DNA from: Serratia symbiotica
GTDB lineage: Bacteria; Pseudomonadota; Gammaproteobacteria; Enterobacterales; Enterobacteriaceae
Length of the DNA: 64,000 bases
Direction: 5' to 3'
Assembly (NCBI GenBank): GCA_900155695.1
Contig: FUHL01000001.1
Location: 620,001 to 684,000, forward strand
Positions 48,943-60,765 of the stretch are shown piece after piece (positions within the stretch are counted from its first letter, which is position 1; each line of letters begins with the position of its first letter). A model generated the notes under the pieces. It saw only the letters and a list, made by a program, of their open reading frames with translations, ran no database searches and was not told where the DNA came from. Both the position numbers and the translations under genes were made by a program.

Positions 48943-51006
48943 TTATTCTCTTACTTTTTCAAGAGTTTTTAGATATTTATAAATGTTAGTTTGAGCATTT
49001 ATCTTCTTACGTTTGCCACGTTGTACATACTGGTTACTGAGTTTTTTGTCTAGATAACGAGCTTTAATTGTATCGCTAAATAAGATTTCTAGAATATCTA
49101 GAACACATTGTTTCAATCTTGGGTCAAGTATAATTACTGCAACTTCAATGCGATAATCTATATTACGAGTCATCCAGTCAGCAGAAGATAAAAATACCTG
49201 TTTATCACCTTTATTAGTAAAAACGTAAATCCGATCATGTTCTAGATAGCGATCAACGATGCTGATTACTTGGATATTCTCACTAATCCCTGGTAAGCTA
49301 GGAATTAAAGAACACATACCACGCACCAATAAGTCAATTTTCACCCCCGAAGCAGATGCACTATATAAGCGATCTATTAATCCTTGATCTACTAGGTTAT
49401 TAATTTTTAAAGTAATCCCAGCTTGCTTTCCAGCTTGGATATTAGTAATTTCGTTATCGATTAACTGATACAGTTTTAACCGTGAGTTCTGTGGAGATAC
49501 CATTAAATAATCAAAGGTAACTGGCCTATAAGGATTTTCAATAAAATTAAATACTAAGCGCACTTCTTTAGTTATGCGTGCGTCAGCAGTTAGTAATGAA
49601 TAGTCGGTATAGCTACGTGCTGTCTTTTCATTAAAATTACCAGTACCGATATGAGCATATCGCGTTATTTTTTCGCCATTACGGCGTGCAATTAAGAATA
49701 GTTTAGCATGAATTTTAAGACCTAATGGTGAAAAAATCACGCGTACACCAGCTTCGGTTAAGCGTTGTGCCCAGTGAATATTAGCAGCCTCATCAAAACG
49801 TGCTTGTAGCTCAACTACTACCGTAACTTTTTTCCCATTATATGCTGCATGTATCATAGATTCAATAATCCGCGAATCTTTTGCTACGCGGTAAATATTA
49901 ATTTTGATCGATATTACACTAGGATCAAATGATGCTTGAAATAAAAGATCGATTACATGCTCAAAGGTATAGTAAGGGTAATATAGCAGTACGTCTTGTT
50001 CTCTAATAGCGTCAAATCCATTACGGAATTGATCTAGCCAAGCATGTCGTATCCGTAGTAGTGGCTTGTTAACTAAATTTTTATTTCCAATATTTGGAAA
50101 ACTGATAAAATCTTTAAAATTATGGTATCTGCCTCCAGCAATCACCGAATCATAGTTAGAAATACCAAGCTTACGGCATAACAATTCTACCATTGGATTT
50201 GGCATGTTACTTTGGTAGATGAAGCGAACTGGTTTTGCAGTAAGGCGTTGCTTTAAACTATAAGACATTAATTCCAGTAAACTACTTTCTATTTCGGTTA
50301 CTAGATCATATTCTGCATCTCGAGTCATTTTTATTGAGTAGGCATTTAATTTATCATAGTCAAAGAAATATTTAAAAATATCATCTAGGCAATAACGCAA
50401 GATATTATCTAATAAGATAATCGCCTTTCGGCGACGTAATGCCTCTAGAGGCAGATTAATAAATCTTGGCACTTTATCGGATGGGATTTCTAGCAAGGCG
50501 TAGTCAATGCGTGTACCCTGAATAATCTCTACTGCAAGATAAGTTTGATCGTCTTTTAAGAATTGTGCCAGATTAGTATCGTGATTTATCAAAATTGGTG
50601 TTATATGCTTAGATAATTGTTCTTTAAAATACTGCCTGAGCCATATTTGTTGGTTTGCCGATATTTGTTGTTCATTTACCAGAAAAATTTTATTACGTGC
50701 CAGCTCTAATAAAAGATCATTATACACACTATCAAATGCTTGAGTAGTTGCTGAAACTTTTTCCTGGATTTTTTTTAGCAAGTGGTGAAAATTACAATCA
50801 GTACCTTGTTCTTCATTAATTAAAATATTCCTTTTGAGAGCGGCAAAGCGTACTTTATAGAATTCATCAAGATTATTAGAGTAAATACCAAGAAAACGCA
50901 TACGCTCAATTAGAGGATTTCTTTTATCTGCAGCTTCCTGTAAAACTCGTTCATTAAAGGATAACCAGCTGAGTTCTTTTTCGATATATATTTTATCTTC
51001 GTTCAT
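48943..51006 (-). CDS. ppk: Polyphosphate kinase
   Basis: 687 aa (E. coli PPK1 688). A membrane-associated enzyme that polymerises ATP gamma-phosphate into polyphosphate. The N-terminal [21 protein letters not shown], the head domain and the two phospholipase-D-like C-domains are complete. The autophosphorylated His433 ([10 protein letters not shown]) and His590 ([10 protein letters not shown]) are both present, with [11 protein letters not shown] between. TTGGAGC is the ribosome-binding site. A two-residue deletion sits near [11 protein letters not shown]. ppx, its E. coli operon partner, is not downstream. Confidence 0.97.
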   Translation of the reverse strand: MNEDKIYIEKELSWLSFNERVLQEAADKRNPLIERMRFLGIYSNNLDEFYKVRFAALKRNILINEEQGTDCNFHHLLKKIQEKVSATTQAFDSVYNDLLLELARNKIFLVNEQQISANQQIWLRQYFKEQLSKHITPILINHDTNLAQFLKDDQTYLAVEIIQGTRIDYALLEIPSDKVPRFINLPLEALRRRKAIILLDNILRYCLDDIFKYFFDYDKLNAYSIKMTRDAEYDLVTEIESSLLELMSYSLKQRLTAKPVRFIYQSNMPNPMVELLCRKLGISNYDSVIAGGRYHNFKDFISFPNIGNKNLVNKPLLRIRHAWLDQFRNGFDAIREQDVLLYYPYYTFEHVIDLLFQASFDPSVISIKINIYRVAKDSRIIESMIHAAYNGKKVTVVVELQARFDEAANIHWAQRLTEAGVRVIFSPLGLKIHAKLFLIARRNGEKITRYAHIGTGNFNEKTARSYTDYSLLTADARITKEVRLVFNFIENPYRPVTFDYLMVSPQNSRLKLYQLIDNEITNIQAGKQAGITLKINNLVDQGLIDRLYSASASGVKIDLLVRGMCSLIPSLPGISENIQVISIVDRYLEHDRIYVFTNKGDKQVFLSSADWMTRNIDYRIEVAVIILDPRLKQCVLDILEILFSDTIKARYLDKKLSNQYVQRGKRKKINAQTNIYKYLKTLEKVRE

Positions 51007-53090
51007 TACTGCTCCAATTTAATTGAGAAAATATTCGTAATAATATTCTTAGATACTGCTTTATTAATTATTATCACGAGATAAAACTAGAACAGTCTTG
51101 CTATCATATACTTGATAATAATTAATTAAAATCAAGAAATAATGATTATAAATATAGTGGATATATATCCAAATTATAATACTCTAATTATAAACCATTC
51201 TGACATTAGAACATTGCTAAAATAATTCGTTACTCTTTAATCATGAAATGATATAAAAATAAAATTTCGTGACATCTTGAATAATGAAGAAATATAGAAA
51301 AATTTAATGAATTTAGTTAACAGCGTGACCTAATTTAGATAGGTATTTTAATATATCGCTAGGTGATATGTTTACGTATGACTAGCTACCACTATAAGAC
51401 CAATGCATAACAAAGTAGATACGGTGATTTCATCCCTCTAGTGCTCATATAATTACTATATTCTCTTCATCACAAAATCAGACAAGCACTTTAGTCTTGC
51501 GAGCGGCACAGGCTACAGTTAAGCGATTTATTAACCAAATATACTGAACCATAAAGTTCACAGGATCAATGTAATAGTCAAAATATAGCTCTTAATTATG
51601 TAGCCAGTATAATTCAGTACTAATAATGTATTTAAGATATAGCTCGCATCAATAAATATAAGTAGAAAATATATAATAATATTCAATAATATTAGCCATA
51701 TCTGTATCGCATTATTGTATAGCAAGACCTGCCGCTTTAACATGCGATAAACTCTAATATTGGCTTTAATTAATAAAAGTATTGCATGAGTTTTGCATAG
51801 CATGAGCTCTTTTGCCTGGCATCAATCAGTGCTATTAAAATTACTATTTTTATTAATTTCTGCAGTTAAATAACTGATACGCCATCAGAGAAATAATGCG
51901 GCGTTACGAGGTAAAATGATATTACCTAAATCACATAAATACCTGCAGGCGTTGTTTGACTTACAATATTCATATGTGGAATATGGTAATATGAGAATAT
52001 TAACTACATTGCATCTTATGCGAGATGAGAGATCTGTTAAATAACATGAATTTTGATAACTGATATAACTATATCCATTGCCATTTCTTCTCTAGTATCA
52101 GAGTCGAATCATATACTCAGCGCATCTACACTGTAAAATAATAAAAACTATATATACCAGCAATATAAACCCTCTAGATGTTAAGTAAATAAGACAATGG
52201 ATTGTGTATGAGCATCAACACTTTTAACCAGTATTTCCTACATCTTCCAGGAAGATTCATCGGGTTTTATTACGACATAACAGAGTATGAGCAAATTCTA
52301 AAAAATTATGAGATCATAAAAGCAAATATTAAAGTTTTTTAAAAAATATCAGATCTTATCGATGATATAGAAAAAATTTTATTGAATAATAAAGGCTATA
52401 AAAATTCACTGATAGTAATACTGTAATAATATATTTTTAAATAAAATAGAACTTTTAATAAAATAACAGATATCAGATCTAATTATATTAGTAAATATAA
52501 TTATTAGAATAAATAAATTTTTAATTTAATTAAAATTAATATTCATTCTTAGAAGAATGTTGTTGTTTTAATAATAAATATTACCTGATTAAGTATCGCG
52601 TGATAAAAGAATTGCAGATCTATCTAAATATTAATATAAAAGTAAGAACGTGTATGAAAATATAAAAATTTATCTCTCATAATAGAGAGAAATGTGATCG
52701 CAGTAATAAAATAAGTGATATTTATCACTTATTTTACGTAACAATCATATCATAAGTAATATTTTTCTATTCTTTAATACTATACTTTAGTGATTGACTG
52801 TATCGACACAGTATAAAATGTATTTTTAATTATTATAAGCTGTTTATTATATCGTGCAATAAAATTGATCATTTTGCCTTCTATTACATGGAGTCTAAAT
52901 TCAAAATGTTACTTTCCTTATTAAATTAAATGGACTATATTTTGTATTCTTACAGAGTATAAATAAATTTTATTTATATAATTCATTATAGGCATGGATT
53001 AAATTTTATATAAATAAATTAATCTCTCACTTACAACTTAAATAATTTAATGTATAGTCATACTAAAGATGACTAATTAGGAGGTATATA
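51007..53090. other. ppk to DedA-family gene desert
   Basis: 2.1 kb. Patches near 51,400-51,560 and 51,840-52,040 are richer in G+C than the rest and might be remnants of genes, but no frame gave a recognisable family. In E. coli purN/purM lie upstream of ppk; no motif of either was found. A minus frame of 81 codons at 51558-51803 is not family-like. Confidence 0.4.
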
Positions 53091-53093
53091 TTG
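53079..53093 (+). promoter_or_regulatory. Strong Shine-Dalgarno fixing a TTG start
   Basis: AGGAGGT (53079-53085), then ATATA, then TTG (53091-53093). No ATG in this frame is near. The strong site probably compensates for the weak start codon. Confidence 0.8.
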
Positions 53094-53621
53094 AGTATTA
53101 ATGAAATTATTAACTGGATTATCGATGTAGTACGTCAGCACGAAATCTGTATTTTTCCGATTATTTTTTTTCTAGCATTTGGAGAATCATTAGTATTATT
53201 TTCACTTATGCTCCCAGCTACGCTAATATTGCTAGCATTAGGTATAATAATCGGAGAAAGCAATATTGCATTCTTACCTATTTTTTTTCTTGCCACTGCT
53301 GGTGCTTTTTTAGGCGACTGTGTTTCTTATTACATCGGACATCATTATAAGCACAGAGTGATTGATATATGGCCGCTGTCAAGTAATCCTTATTTGCTAA
53401 CATGCGGGCAAACTTTTTTTGAACGTTGGGGAGTATTTAGCATTTTTATCGGCCGGTTTTTCGGACCTTTACGTGCTGTCATGCCATTAGTTAGTGGGAT
53501 ATGCGGTATGCCGCAAGGATATTTTCAACTAGCAAATATCGCCTCAGCGATCATTTGGTCTTTTAGTATATTAGCACCTGGCGTGTTAGGCGTTAAATGG
53601 TTAAGTCTATGGTTAGGTTAA
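53091..53621 (+). CDS. DedA-family membrane protein (YabI-like)
   Basis: 176 aa, a multi-pass hydrophobic protein. FLAFGESLVLFSLMLPATLILLALG, GAFLGDCVSYYIGHHYK and IFIGRFFGPLRAVMPLVSGICGMP carry the acidic and arginine motifs of DedA/SNARE-associated proteins. The GRFxGPxRxxxPxxxG pattern is closest to E. coli YabI, but it lacks the C-terminal half of that protein, so the assignment is to the family only. The start is TTG at 53091, decided by a near-perfect AGGAGGT (53079-53085) five bases upstream, the strongest Shine-Dalgarno in the window. It is a second DedA-type gene besides yqjA. Confidence 0.85.
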   Translation: MSINEIINWIIDVVRQHEICIFPIIFFLAFGESLVLFSLMLPATLILLALGIIIGESNIAFLPIFFLATAGAFLGDCVSYYIGHHYKHRVIDIWPLSSNPYLLTCGQTFFERWGVFSIFIGRFFGPLRAVMPLVSGICGMPQGYFQLANIASAIIWSFSILAPGVLGVKWLSLWLG

Positions 53622-55094
53622 GCAAGTATTATTACTATCTATTAGATTACAAGTTATATATGTGTTAATTGTTTTCACTATACTAGTCACTAACTGGTAT
53701 AAATAAATCCCACGTTGAGAACTTTTATATTTTATGAATCTTAAAAATGCTCATTAAGTATCATGAACAAATTTCAAGTATTGCAAAATTTTACAGAAAA
53801 TCAGAAACTGTTCAATTATATAAATAATGTATATAAATTTTGTATTTGTAGTGAAAGATTATCAATAAAATTAAATTTTAATCATGAATAGTATTGATAC
53901 TATATTAGCATCAATTTATATATTACGAGAAAGATAAATTAATTAATGATTTTAAAAAATAATAATATTGAAATATATGCATTATACATAACATCAAAAT
54001 AATTAATTTATAATTAAGACTATAATTAGAATATGTAAAAATAATTATTCGATAAATAATGATATGTTTTTGCTGTTTTTAATTATTTAGTATAATAAAT
54101 TAATTATTATATTAATATACAATATGATATATTGTCTAATAATAAGATAATGAATGAATATTTTTACAACAAAAATTGCGAGGATATTAGAATGTTTATA
54201 TATCTTACTTGATTGTTATTTTTAAGAAGTTTTAATATTCTGAATATAAATTTCAGGAAAAAATATAGGTAAGCAGGGAATTAAAATACCACTTGTATTA
54301 TTTATTTTGTTTATAACAAATGCTTGCCGGCAAATTTAAAATCAAGAAAATAGAATCAATGATGTTAATCATAAAAGTAATATTACCTATTTTAGGTAAT
54401 TGTTTCAATAAAGTAGACTTCTACTATATTTGGAAATTTTTACATTCTATTATTTAATAGATATATTACGGCACCTAACATAGGCCTTTCTTAAAATATA
54501 AAATTACAGATATAATCATCATGCCAAATAAAGTGAATATATTGAATATAAATTAATAGTAATCAATTAGAAAACATAAATAACACAGATACGTTTAAGT
54601 TAATTTCGATAAATTATAAAAACTAATCACGGGCACTTGATAAATTAAATATTTTCATATAATGTCAAAATCTGTATTCATCAATCTGATTATTTATATA
54701 AATCAAATTTGAATAACAATACAAAATGCTCATGCAATATTTATTGATATACTAGGTAAGGAATTATATTAAAAGGCATTGTGAAGCCTGTTTATATGCT
54801 GATATAACACGCAATAAAATATGTAAAGATACTATAATGTATATATAAATTTTATTGAATGGCAAAATTGATATATGACACATATTTTACTGCAGTGCTC
54901 TCTCTAAAATAGCTATATTGAAAAGTATCTAAATATACTGTCATTCTCATTACTTTGTAAGTCAATCATAATATAAATAGATAGTATAATATGAAAAGCT
55001 AGATTTGACTCTATCTATAACATTATTAAAACTTTCATATAGAATTTAATTATTAAAGTTTAAGTATGTAAATGGTGAGAATCAGATCTCTTGA
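53622..55094. other. DedA-family gene to pth gene desert
   Basis: 1.5 kb between convergent genes. AT-rich throughout; I see no gene, relic or strong hairpin. Confidence 0.5.
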
Positions 55095-55697
55095 CTAAGT
55101 TAAAATCTTCATTTTTGCTTTAAAGTTATGGAGGCGTTCAACAGCGATTTTTAATCCGTCTTTCATTAAGATTTTGCTGCAAAGTAATGATTCTTCTATC
55201 GATTGATCAATCATTATTTGCTCGCCAGCCATAGGCTTACTAAGCACAAAATCCACTACCTTGTTTTTATTGCCTGGATGGCCAATACCTATACGCAAAC
55301 GATAAAAATTCGGATTATTATCAAGTCTTTTCTGTATATCTTTGAGGCCATTATGTCCACCATTACTACCGCCGAATTTAATTCTTGCAGAGCCCACAGG
55401 TAAATTTAGATCATCATGCGCCACTAATATTTCTTCTGGCTTTATGCGGTAAAAATTAGCTATTTCTAATACGGCTATTCCGCTCAGGTTCATAAAAGTA
55501 GTCGGTACTAGAAGCCGAACATCTTTGCCGGCAAAATTTATCCGTGTAGTATAACTAAAAAATTTATTTTTTTTTCTCAATTGTTTATGATAGTGCTTAG
55601 CCAGTAAATTAACATACCAGGCGCCAGAATTATGTCGAGTTTTAGAATATGTTATCCCTGGATTTGCTAATCCTACTATTAATTTAATACTGCACAT
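55095..55697 (-). CDS. pth: Peptidyl-tRNA hydrolase
   Basis: 200 aa (E. coli 194). An essential enzyme that recycles peptidyl-tRNA dropped by ribosomes. Asn12 and catalytic His22 ([19 protein letters not shown]), [10 protein letters not shown], the catalytic Asp in VAHDDLNLP, and [13 protein letters not shown] are intact, with [20 protein letters not shown]. The family lid and C-terminal helix are complete with a few extra residues. The start MCSIKLI aligns with E. coli MTIKLI with one residue added; no clear Shine-Dalgarno. Confidence 0.97.
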   Translation of the reverse strand: MCSIKLIVGLANPGITYSKTRHNSGAWYVNLLAKHYHKQLRKKNKFFSYTTRINFAGKDVRLLVPTTFMNLSGIAVLEIANFYRIKPEEILVAHDDLNLPVGSARIKFGGSNGGHNGLKDIQKRLDNNPNFYRLRIGIGHPGNKNKVVDFVLSKPMAGEQIMIDQSIEESLLCSKILMKDGLKIAVERLHNFKAKMKILT

Positions 55698-57398
55698 ATG
55701 AATTATGCCATTATAAAATAAGTTAAAAAATAATCTTAATCTTTCGCTAATGCATTAAAACTTTGTCATATTATCAATAAAAGCAAAGATTTGAGTTTTG
55801 CTATAAGCTTTACTTAAATCTAAATCCTATCCTGCTATCTACATGTTTCTTAAATATCGCTATATATTATATTCTTTAATATGATAATTGATTTATTAAT
55901 CATACAGTTGTCGTTACAGTGCATTATTATGCAATCATGTTACAAATAACTAAATTGAGTTGCTAATAGTCATTTAAATTAAAGTATATAGGTTATATAT
56001 CTGTTACTTACATCTCTATTTCTTACTAAGAAATGTATCATATTACTTATTATTACTGTTAATTTAGTGCACAGTTCTAAAGAATGAGATATAAAAGTGT
56101 TATAAGCAAAATTATCAACTATTATATAGTTGCGCCCCATTGTGATTATTAGTAAAATCCAGATCATTTAAAATTTGCTATTTTCATATCAGTAAAGCGT
56201 TTTAGGTATTTTGATTTACTAAATCAAATCGAATATAAGATAATTGAACAAAAGTAATAAGTCAATTTTAATATATTTAGTGCTTTATAGCCTTAACTAA
56301 ATTTAAAATACAGAATTCTTTCTGCAAGATATAAAATATTTAGTTTAAGAAATGACAACATATTAATAATGCAAAATGATATTTTCATGGCTCCTCTTGC
56401 ATGCCATTATTGTGGTTTTAATTAGTAAGATACTCTAAAATTGTATTGCTTAATTTTAATATAATTTAAAATGGGTAAGAGAATAAGTATAGATATAATA
56501 ATTGCAAGATATGCATCTTATTTTAGCGTAATTTAGTAACTATAATTGTCAAATAAAATTGCAGTTAATCTGCATAAAGTTAAAAACTATGCAGACAGAT
56601 AAATGGACGTTTTAATATGCATATATGATATTAAAATAAAGCAGTCATAGCTTACATTATTATAATGTGTATTCTTTTTTTTGAAGCCATATAATATAAA
56701 TTTATTTTATTATTTTATTAATTAATAAAAACACACTTGGTTTAAAACCTCATCGTATCCTACGATCAAAAGTATTTATAAAAGAAAACATAAGATTCGT
56801 GATCAATATTTTAATGAAAAATATTATAAAACTATTTTATCTTTACAGATAAGATAATAATGATTTTAATAACTTTCTATTTGATAAATGTAATGTTGGC
56901 TATTTTCTTGTGTCAAGATCGATATAAATATATATTTTGTGATATTATATATCAAGAATATCTTGATGTATAATATACTCTTCGATAAATTAAAAGTCTC
57001 GGTTTACAAAAACAATTAATAGAATTTCTTAAATAAAGAATAAAATTTATATGTTGTATGCTATTTATCCTTAATCTATGATATAATAACAAACATTAAG
57101 ATTATAATTAAAAGTTTCAAAAATCATTGATTTTCTATTATCACACTTCTTTTTAATTTCTCTTAATTTTACTTCAATTAACCTTTGCTTCTTCAGGATA
57201 TGACTACAATTCAGTAATGCTGCTATATAAATCTTCATTCCATTTAATCTACATTATTAAATTTATTATATTTTCATTTATTGCTAAACAAGCTAAGTTA
57301 TATATAAAAATCTTATTTATATTTGTATCACTTTTAATTAGTATGTATATACTAAAATAGTCGCTGATATGCGCTGTATTGTTATACTAAAATTAATT
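55698..57398. other. pth-rnpB gene desert
   Basis: 1.7 kb of AT-rich sequence upstream of pth and downstream of rnpB. No gene is supported; a minus 62-codon frame at 55979-56167 lacks any family signal. No strong terminator for rnpB is visible at the right edge. Confidence 0.5.
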
Positions 57399-57782
57399 AG
57401 TGGAGTTGACCGATAAGCCGGGTTCTGTCATGGACAATCATTCCTCTAGGTTAGCAATTGCTTACTAGCTCTAGCAGCCTACCCAGATTCAGTACGGGCT
57501 CATACTATATGAATCTCTATTTGGCCTTGCTCCGGGTGGAGTTTACCGTGCCACGCACTGTTACCAGACGTGCGGTGCGCTCTTACCGCACCATTTCACC
57601 CTTACCTGATCTCTATTATACGGATCGTCGGCGGTTTATTTTCTGTTGCACTAGTCGTAGGATTACTCCTCCCAGGCGTTACCTGGCACCCTGCCCTATG
57701 GAGCCCGGACTTTCCTCCCCCCTTATACTATTACTCCACAAAATAATAATACAATAAAGGCGGCGATTGTCTAATCAACTCC
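57399..57782 (-). ncRNA. rnpB: RNase P RNA (M1 RNA)
   Basis: The minus strand reads GGAGTTGATTAGACAATCGC at the 5' end, then the universal GGGGAGGAAAGTCCGGGCTC core, AGGGCAGGGTGCCAGGTAAC, GATCAGGTAAGGGTGAAA, ACGGTAAACTCCACCCGGAG and ends with GACAGAACCCGGCTTATCGG, all in E. coli order. Type A architecture and length (~384 nt; E. coli 377). The P3 region has become a long A+T-rich helix (CCTTTATTGTATTA opposite TAATAGTATAAGG). The 5' end is supported by a promoter at the right distance; the 3' end is approximate. Confidence 0.97.
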
Positions 57783-57789
57783 TGTTAGG

Positions 57790-57818
57790 AAAATAGCATG
57801 CCGTTAAAGATAGATCAA
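57790..57818 (-). promoter_or_regulatory. rnpB promoter
   Basis: On the minus strand: -35 TTGATC (57818-57813), a 17-bp spacer ending in the extended -10 TGC, then TATTTT (57795-57790), and seven bases to the first base of rnpB at 57782. Spacing is ideal, and the promoter fits exactly between the rsmI stop (57822) and rnpB. Confidence 0.75.
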
Positions 57819-57821
57819 GTT

Positions 57822-58697
57822 CTACTTGATACTTTTCTGACTCTGCTCCTCTAATATGCGCTTGTATAGCGCATTTTTTTTAATGCCGTAAATTGTTGCC
57901 ACTATCATTGCCGCCCTTTTTAATGGCATTTCGTTTTGTAAAAGCGATAAAGCACGTAGTGCGTTCCGTGGTAATTCATTCTCTTGTCGCTTATAACCTG
58001 TAACGATTAGGACTATTTCACCACGACGGCGTATGTCGTCCTCTTTCACCCATAGTACAAGTGCACCAACGGGCAAGCCGTAGATTGACTCCCAGGTTTT
58101 AGTTAATTCTCGTGCCAATACTACATAACGTTTCGGACCCCAAATAGTGACCATATCTTCTAAACTTGCTACCAGTCTATGAGTAGATTCATAGAAAATG
58201 AGTGTCCTAGATTCCTCGGCTAACACTTTCATCCTATTCTTACGTGCCTGAGATTTCTTAGGTAAAAAACCTTCATAACAAAAACGATCTGAAGCGATTC
58301 CAGAAGCACATAGAGCAGTACTTGCTGCACAAGCTCCAGGTATAGGAACTACACGGATGCTAGACTCATGGCAACGACGCACTAAGTGATATCCCGGATC
58401 ATTAATAAGTGGAGTGCCAGCATTCGAGACTAATGCTATACTTTGACCCTCTTGCAATTTTTTAAGAAGTTGTGTGGTTTTTTGCTTTTCATTGTAGTCA
58501 TATAGTGTGGTGAAGTGTGCCTTAATCAAAAAATGTTGTAACATTATGGCAGTATGCCGTGTATCTTCTGCTGCAATCAGATCAACATTTTTTAGTACTT
58601 CTAGCGCGCGATAGGTGATGTCCCCTAAGTTACCGATAGGCGTAGATACTACATAAAGCGTTGATCTATCAATAACTGATTGTTCATTTTTATTCAT
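57822..58697 (-). CDS. rsmI: 16S rRNA 2'-O-ribose methyltransferase RsmI
   Basis: 291 aa (E. coli 286). A SAM methyltransferase that methylates C1402 of 16S rRNA. Tetrapyrrole-methylase fold motifs are present: [65 protein letters not shown] and [11 protein letters not shown], then YESTHRL and ARELTKTWE. The C-terminal helical domain is retained. Its stop is 40 bp from rnpB, so read-through is possible in addition to the rnpB promoter. Confidence 0.97.
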   Translation of the reverse strand: MNKNEQSVIDRSTLYVVSTPIGNLGDITYRALEVLKNVDLIAAEDTRHTAIMLQHFLIKAHFTTLYDYNEKQKTTQLLKKLQEGQSIALVSNAGTPLINDPGYHLVRRCHESSIRVVPIPGACAASTALCASGIASDRFCYEGFLPKKSQARKNRMKVLAEESRTLIFYESTHRLVASLEDMVTIWGPKRYVVLARELTKTWESIYGLPVGALVLWVKEDDIRRRGEIVLIVTGYKRQENELPRNALRALSLLQNEMPLKRAAMIVATIYGIKKNALYKRILEEQSQKSIK

Positions 58698-60161
58698 TAT
58701 TTCATCCGAATTTTCAACTTTAAATCATATATCTTGCAAAATACATGCAATTCTTTATGTTGTATTCAATATTTATGATGTTAAAAGTGCTCTCTACTAG
58801 TTTTATTAAACTTGCTCTATTCAGTACAGATTTTAAATTTATTCCCTAATTATATATCTGACATTGCAAATAACCGCCGTCATATAAAATACATGACTAA
58901 AGACAATATAATGAACCTTCCCATAATCTTTCGAACAAGAATCAATCGTAACGCAGTCGGATAATCATTAATTATTATGCACGCATTTAATTATTGATAT
59001 CTAATGAACTCTTAACAAGTTTAAGTAACAGGAATGAATACTGTTGTTTATTAAAATAAATGTAATATACAAGCATCATATCAAGACCCATTTATTCATA
59101 GATTTTTATCAAGCACTAATTATTGCTCATTTAGGCTACTTGTCTTTTTTAATATTGACTTATATCATGTAATAATTACTTCTAAGCGAGTGAGAATCTA
59201 AAAAGCAAGATTCATGCTATTTGAAAGAATGTTGCTAAAAACTGTATGTTAAATTAAAAATGCGAAAAATGAATAATCAAGTTTAAATAAATAGCATGCT
59301 ATATTTACACAATATCACTAGATATATAGATTATAACTCATCTTACCTTGATACTTACTTTTTCATTATAGAATAGTGTATTTGACTTTATCACGCATAA
59401 TAGCACAATATATGTTTGTTGAACTCTCATCACTAATGAAATTATTTTTTTAAAAGGGATGTTAAAGTTGAAGGGTACCATCTCTCTTGTAACTTTATAG
59501 CCATGATGGATTTATCATGATTCAAGATGATAATAATTTTAATGCAGATTTATTTATTTTGCTCTTTTATAAATTTAAATACATGTACTGTAGAGACGTT
59601 GAAAATAATATTTATTACAATTACCTAAAGTCATAAGGTTAATACAAAATCTATAAAATATTACCTTCTAATTATGAGTGTGTGATTCTTAATTTTTACT
59701 GAAAGCAAATGACATACATCTTATAAAAGATAACGTGTCTTATGCATCGTAACATAGTGCTATTAGCTTGTTTTTTTACAAATAACAGTGTAAAGTTTAA
59801 ACTGACTAATAATTTTTTAACAATACGTTAAACTAATTATTATAAAAATTATAATAAAATCATCGTTAAAAATGATATGCCTTTTATAGTATAAATACTT
59901 TATAACGATTTTAATATTAGCCATAACAATGCAATTGTTTATTTGGTAATATATAGAATGATGCTAGGTTAAATAACTATTTAATATACTAACGTACAAT
60001 GGCTAGTACCTTTTACATTATTTCTGTTAACAAAATGTTCAAATCAATATTTGATTATATTTTACTCCATACATAAGAAAGTTGACATATTGAGTCTCGA
60101 CCACTTTAACATACTTATATATATCATTTTATTCTAAAATCAGAACTATTAAGACAAGCGT
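58698..60161. other. rsmI-dolP gene desert
   Basis: 1.5 kb divergent region. In E. coli lpoA, yraN and diaA lie between rsmI and dolP; none is recognisable here, so this is the eroded site of those genes. No strong structure seen. Confidence 0.5.
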
Positions 60162-60737
60162 ATGAAATTTAAAGTTCCATGTACATTATTCTCAATCGCC
60201 TTGCTATTACAAGGCTGTATGGCAGGAGTTGTTATTAGTAGCGCTGCTATTGCCACTAAAAGCATTACTGACCCTCGTAGCTTTGGTACACAACTAGATG
60301 ATAGCACATTGAAATTACGGATTGAAAATATCTTAAGTAAAGACACTCAGTTAAAGAAATATGCTCATATTGTTGTGATAGTTTATCAGGGCCAAGTATT
60401 ATTAATAGGGCAAGCACCAAACGCTAATATAGCGCGACGTGCAAAACAGATAACAATGAGCGTAGAGGGTGTTAAGGAAATCTATAACGAGATTCGTTTT
60501 GGCATGCCAATTAACATTAGCACTGCTTCTTCTGACATTTGGATTACTACTAAAATACGTCTAAAAATTCTTACGAATGATGCAGTTAAATCTACTAATG
60601 TGAAGATTACTACTGAAAATTCCGAAGTTTTCTTGTTTGGTGTAGTTGCTATAAAAGAAGCGGAGACAATAGCGAAAATTGCTAGCGAGATGCGTGGTGT
60701 TAAACATGTTACTACCGTTTTTAGCTATGTAAAATAA
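60162..60737 (+). CDS. dolP: Dual-BON outer-membrane lipoprotein DolP
   Basis: 191 aa, the same length as E. coli DolP (YraP), an outer-membrane lipoprotein supporting envelope integrity and BAM function. The N-terminal signal peptide ends in a lipobox LLQGC with Cys19 the lipidated residue. TDPRSFGTQLDDSTLKLRIE opens the first BON domain (to about residue 110); the second runs from about 118 (SSDIWITTKIRLKIL) to the C-terminal GVKHVTTVFSYVK. Full length with no gaps. A canonical terminator begins at its stop codon. Confidence 0.96.
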   Translation: MKFKVPCTLFSIALLLQGCMAGVVISSAAIATKSITDPRSFGTQLDDSTLKLRIENILSKDTQLKKYAHIVVIVYQGQVLLIGQAPNANIARRAKQITMSVEGVKEIYNEIRFGMPINISTASSDIWITTKIRLKILTNDAVKSTNVKITTENSEVFLFGVVAIKEAETIAKIASEMRGVKHVTTVFSYVK

Positions 60738-60765
60738 GCCTCTCATGACATTAGAGGCTATTTTA
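60737..60765 (+). terminator. Rho-independent terminator of dolP
   Basis: AGCCTCT (60737-60743) and AGAGGCT (60753-60759) form a 7-bp GC-rich stem with a 9-nt loop, followed by ATTTTATT. It directly overlaps the dolP stop region and is the most canonical terminator in the window. Confidence 0.85.

Noticed and set aside
51558-51803. 81-codon minus-strand frame upstream of ppk
   Set aside because: No conserved motif, no Shine-Dalgarno; purN or other expected neighbours not recognisable.
57458-57757. 99-codon plus-strand open frame
   Set aside because: It lies wholly antisense to rnpB; its coding look comes from conserved RNA sequence.
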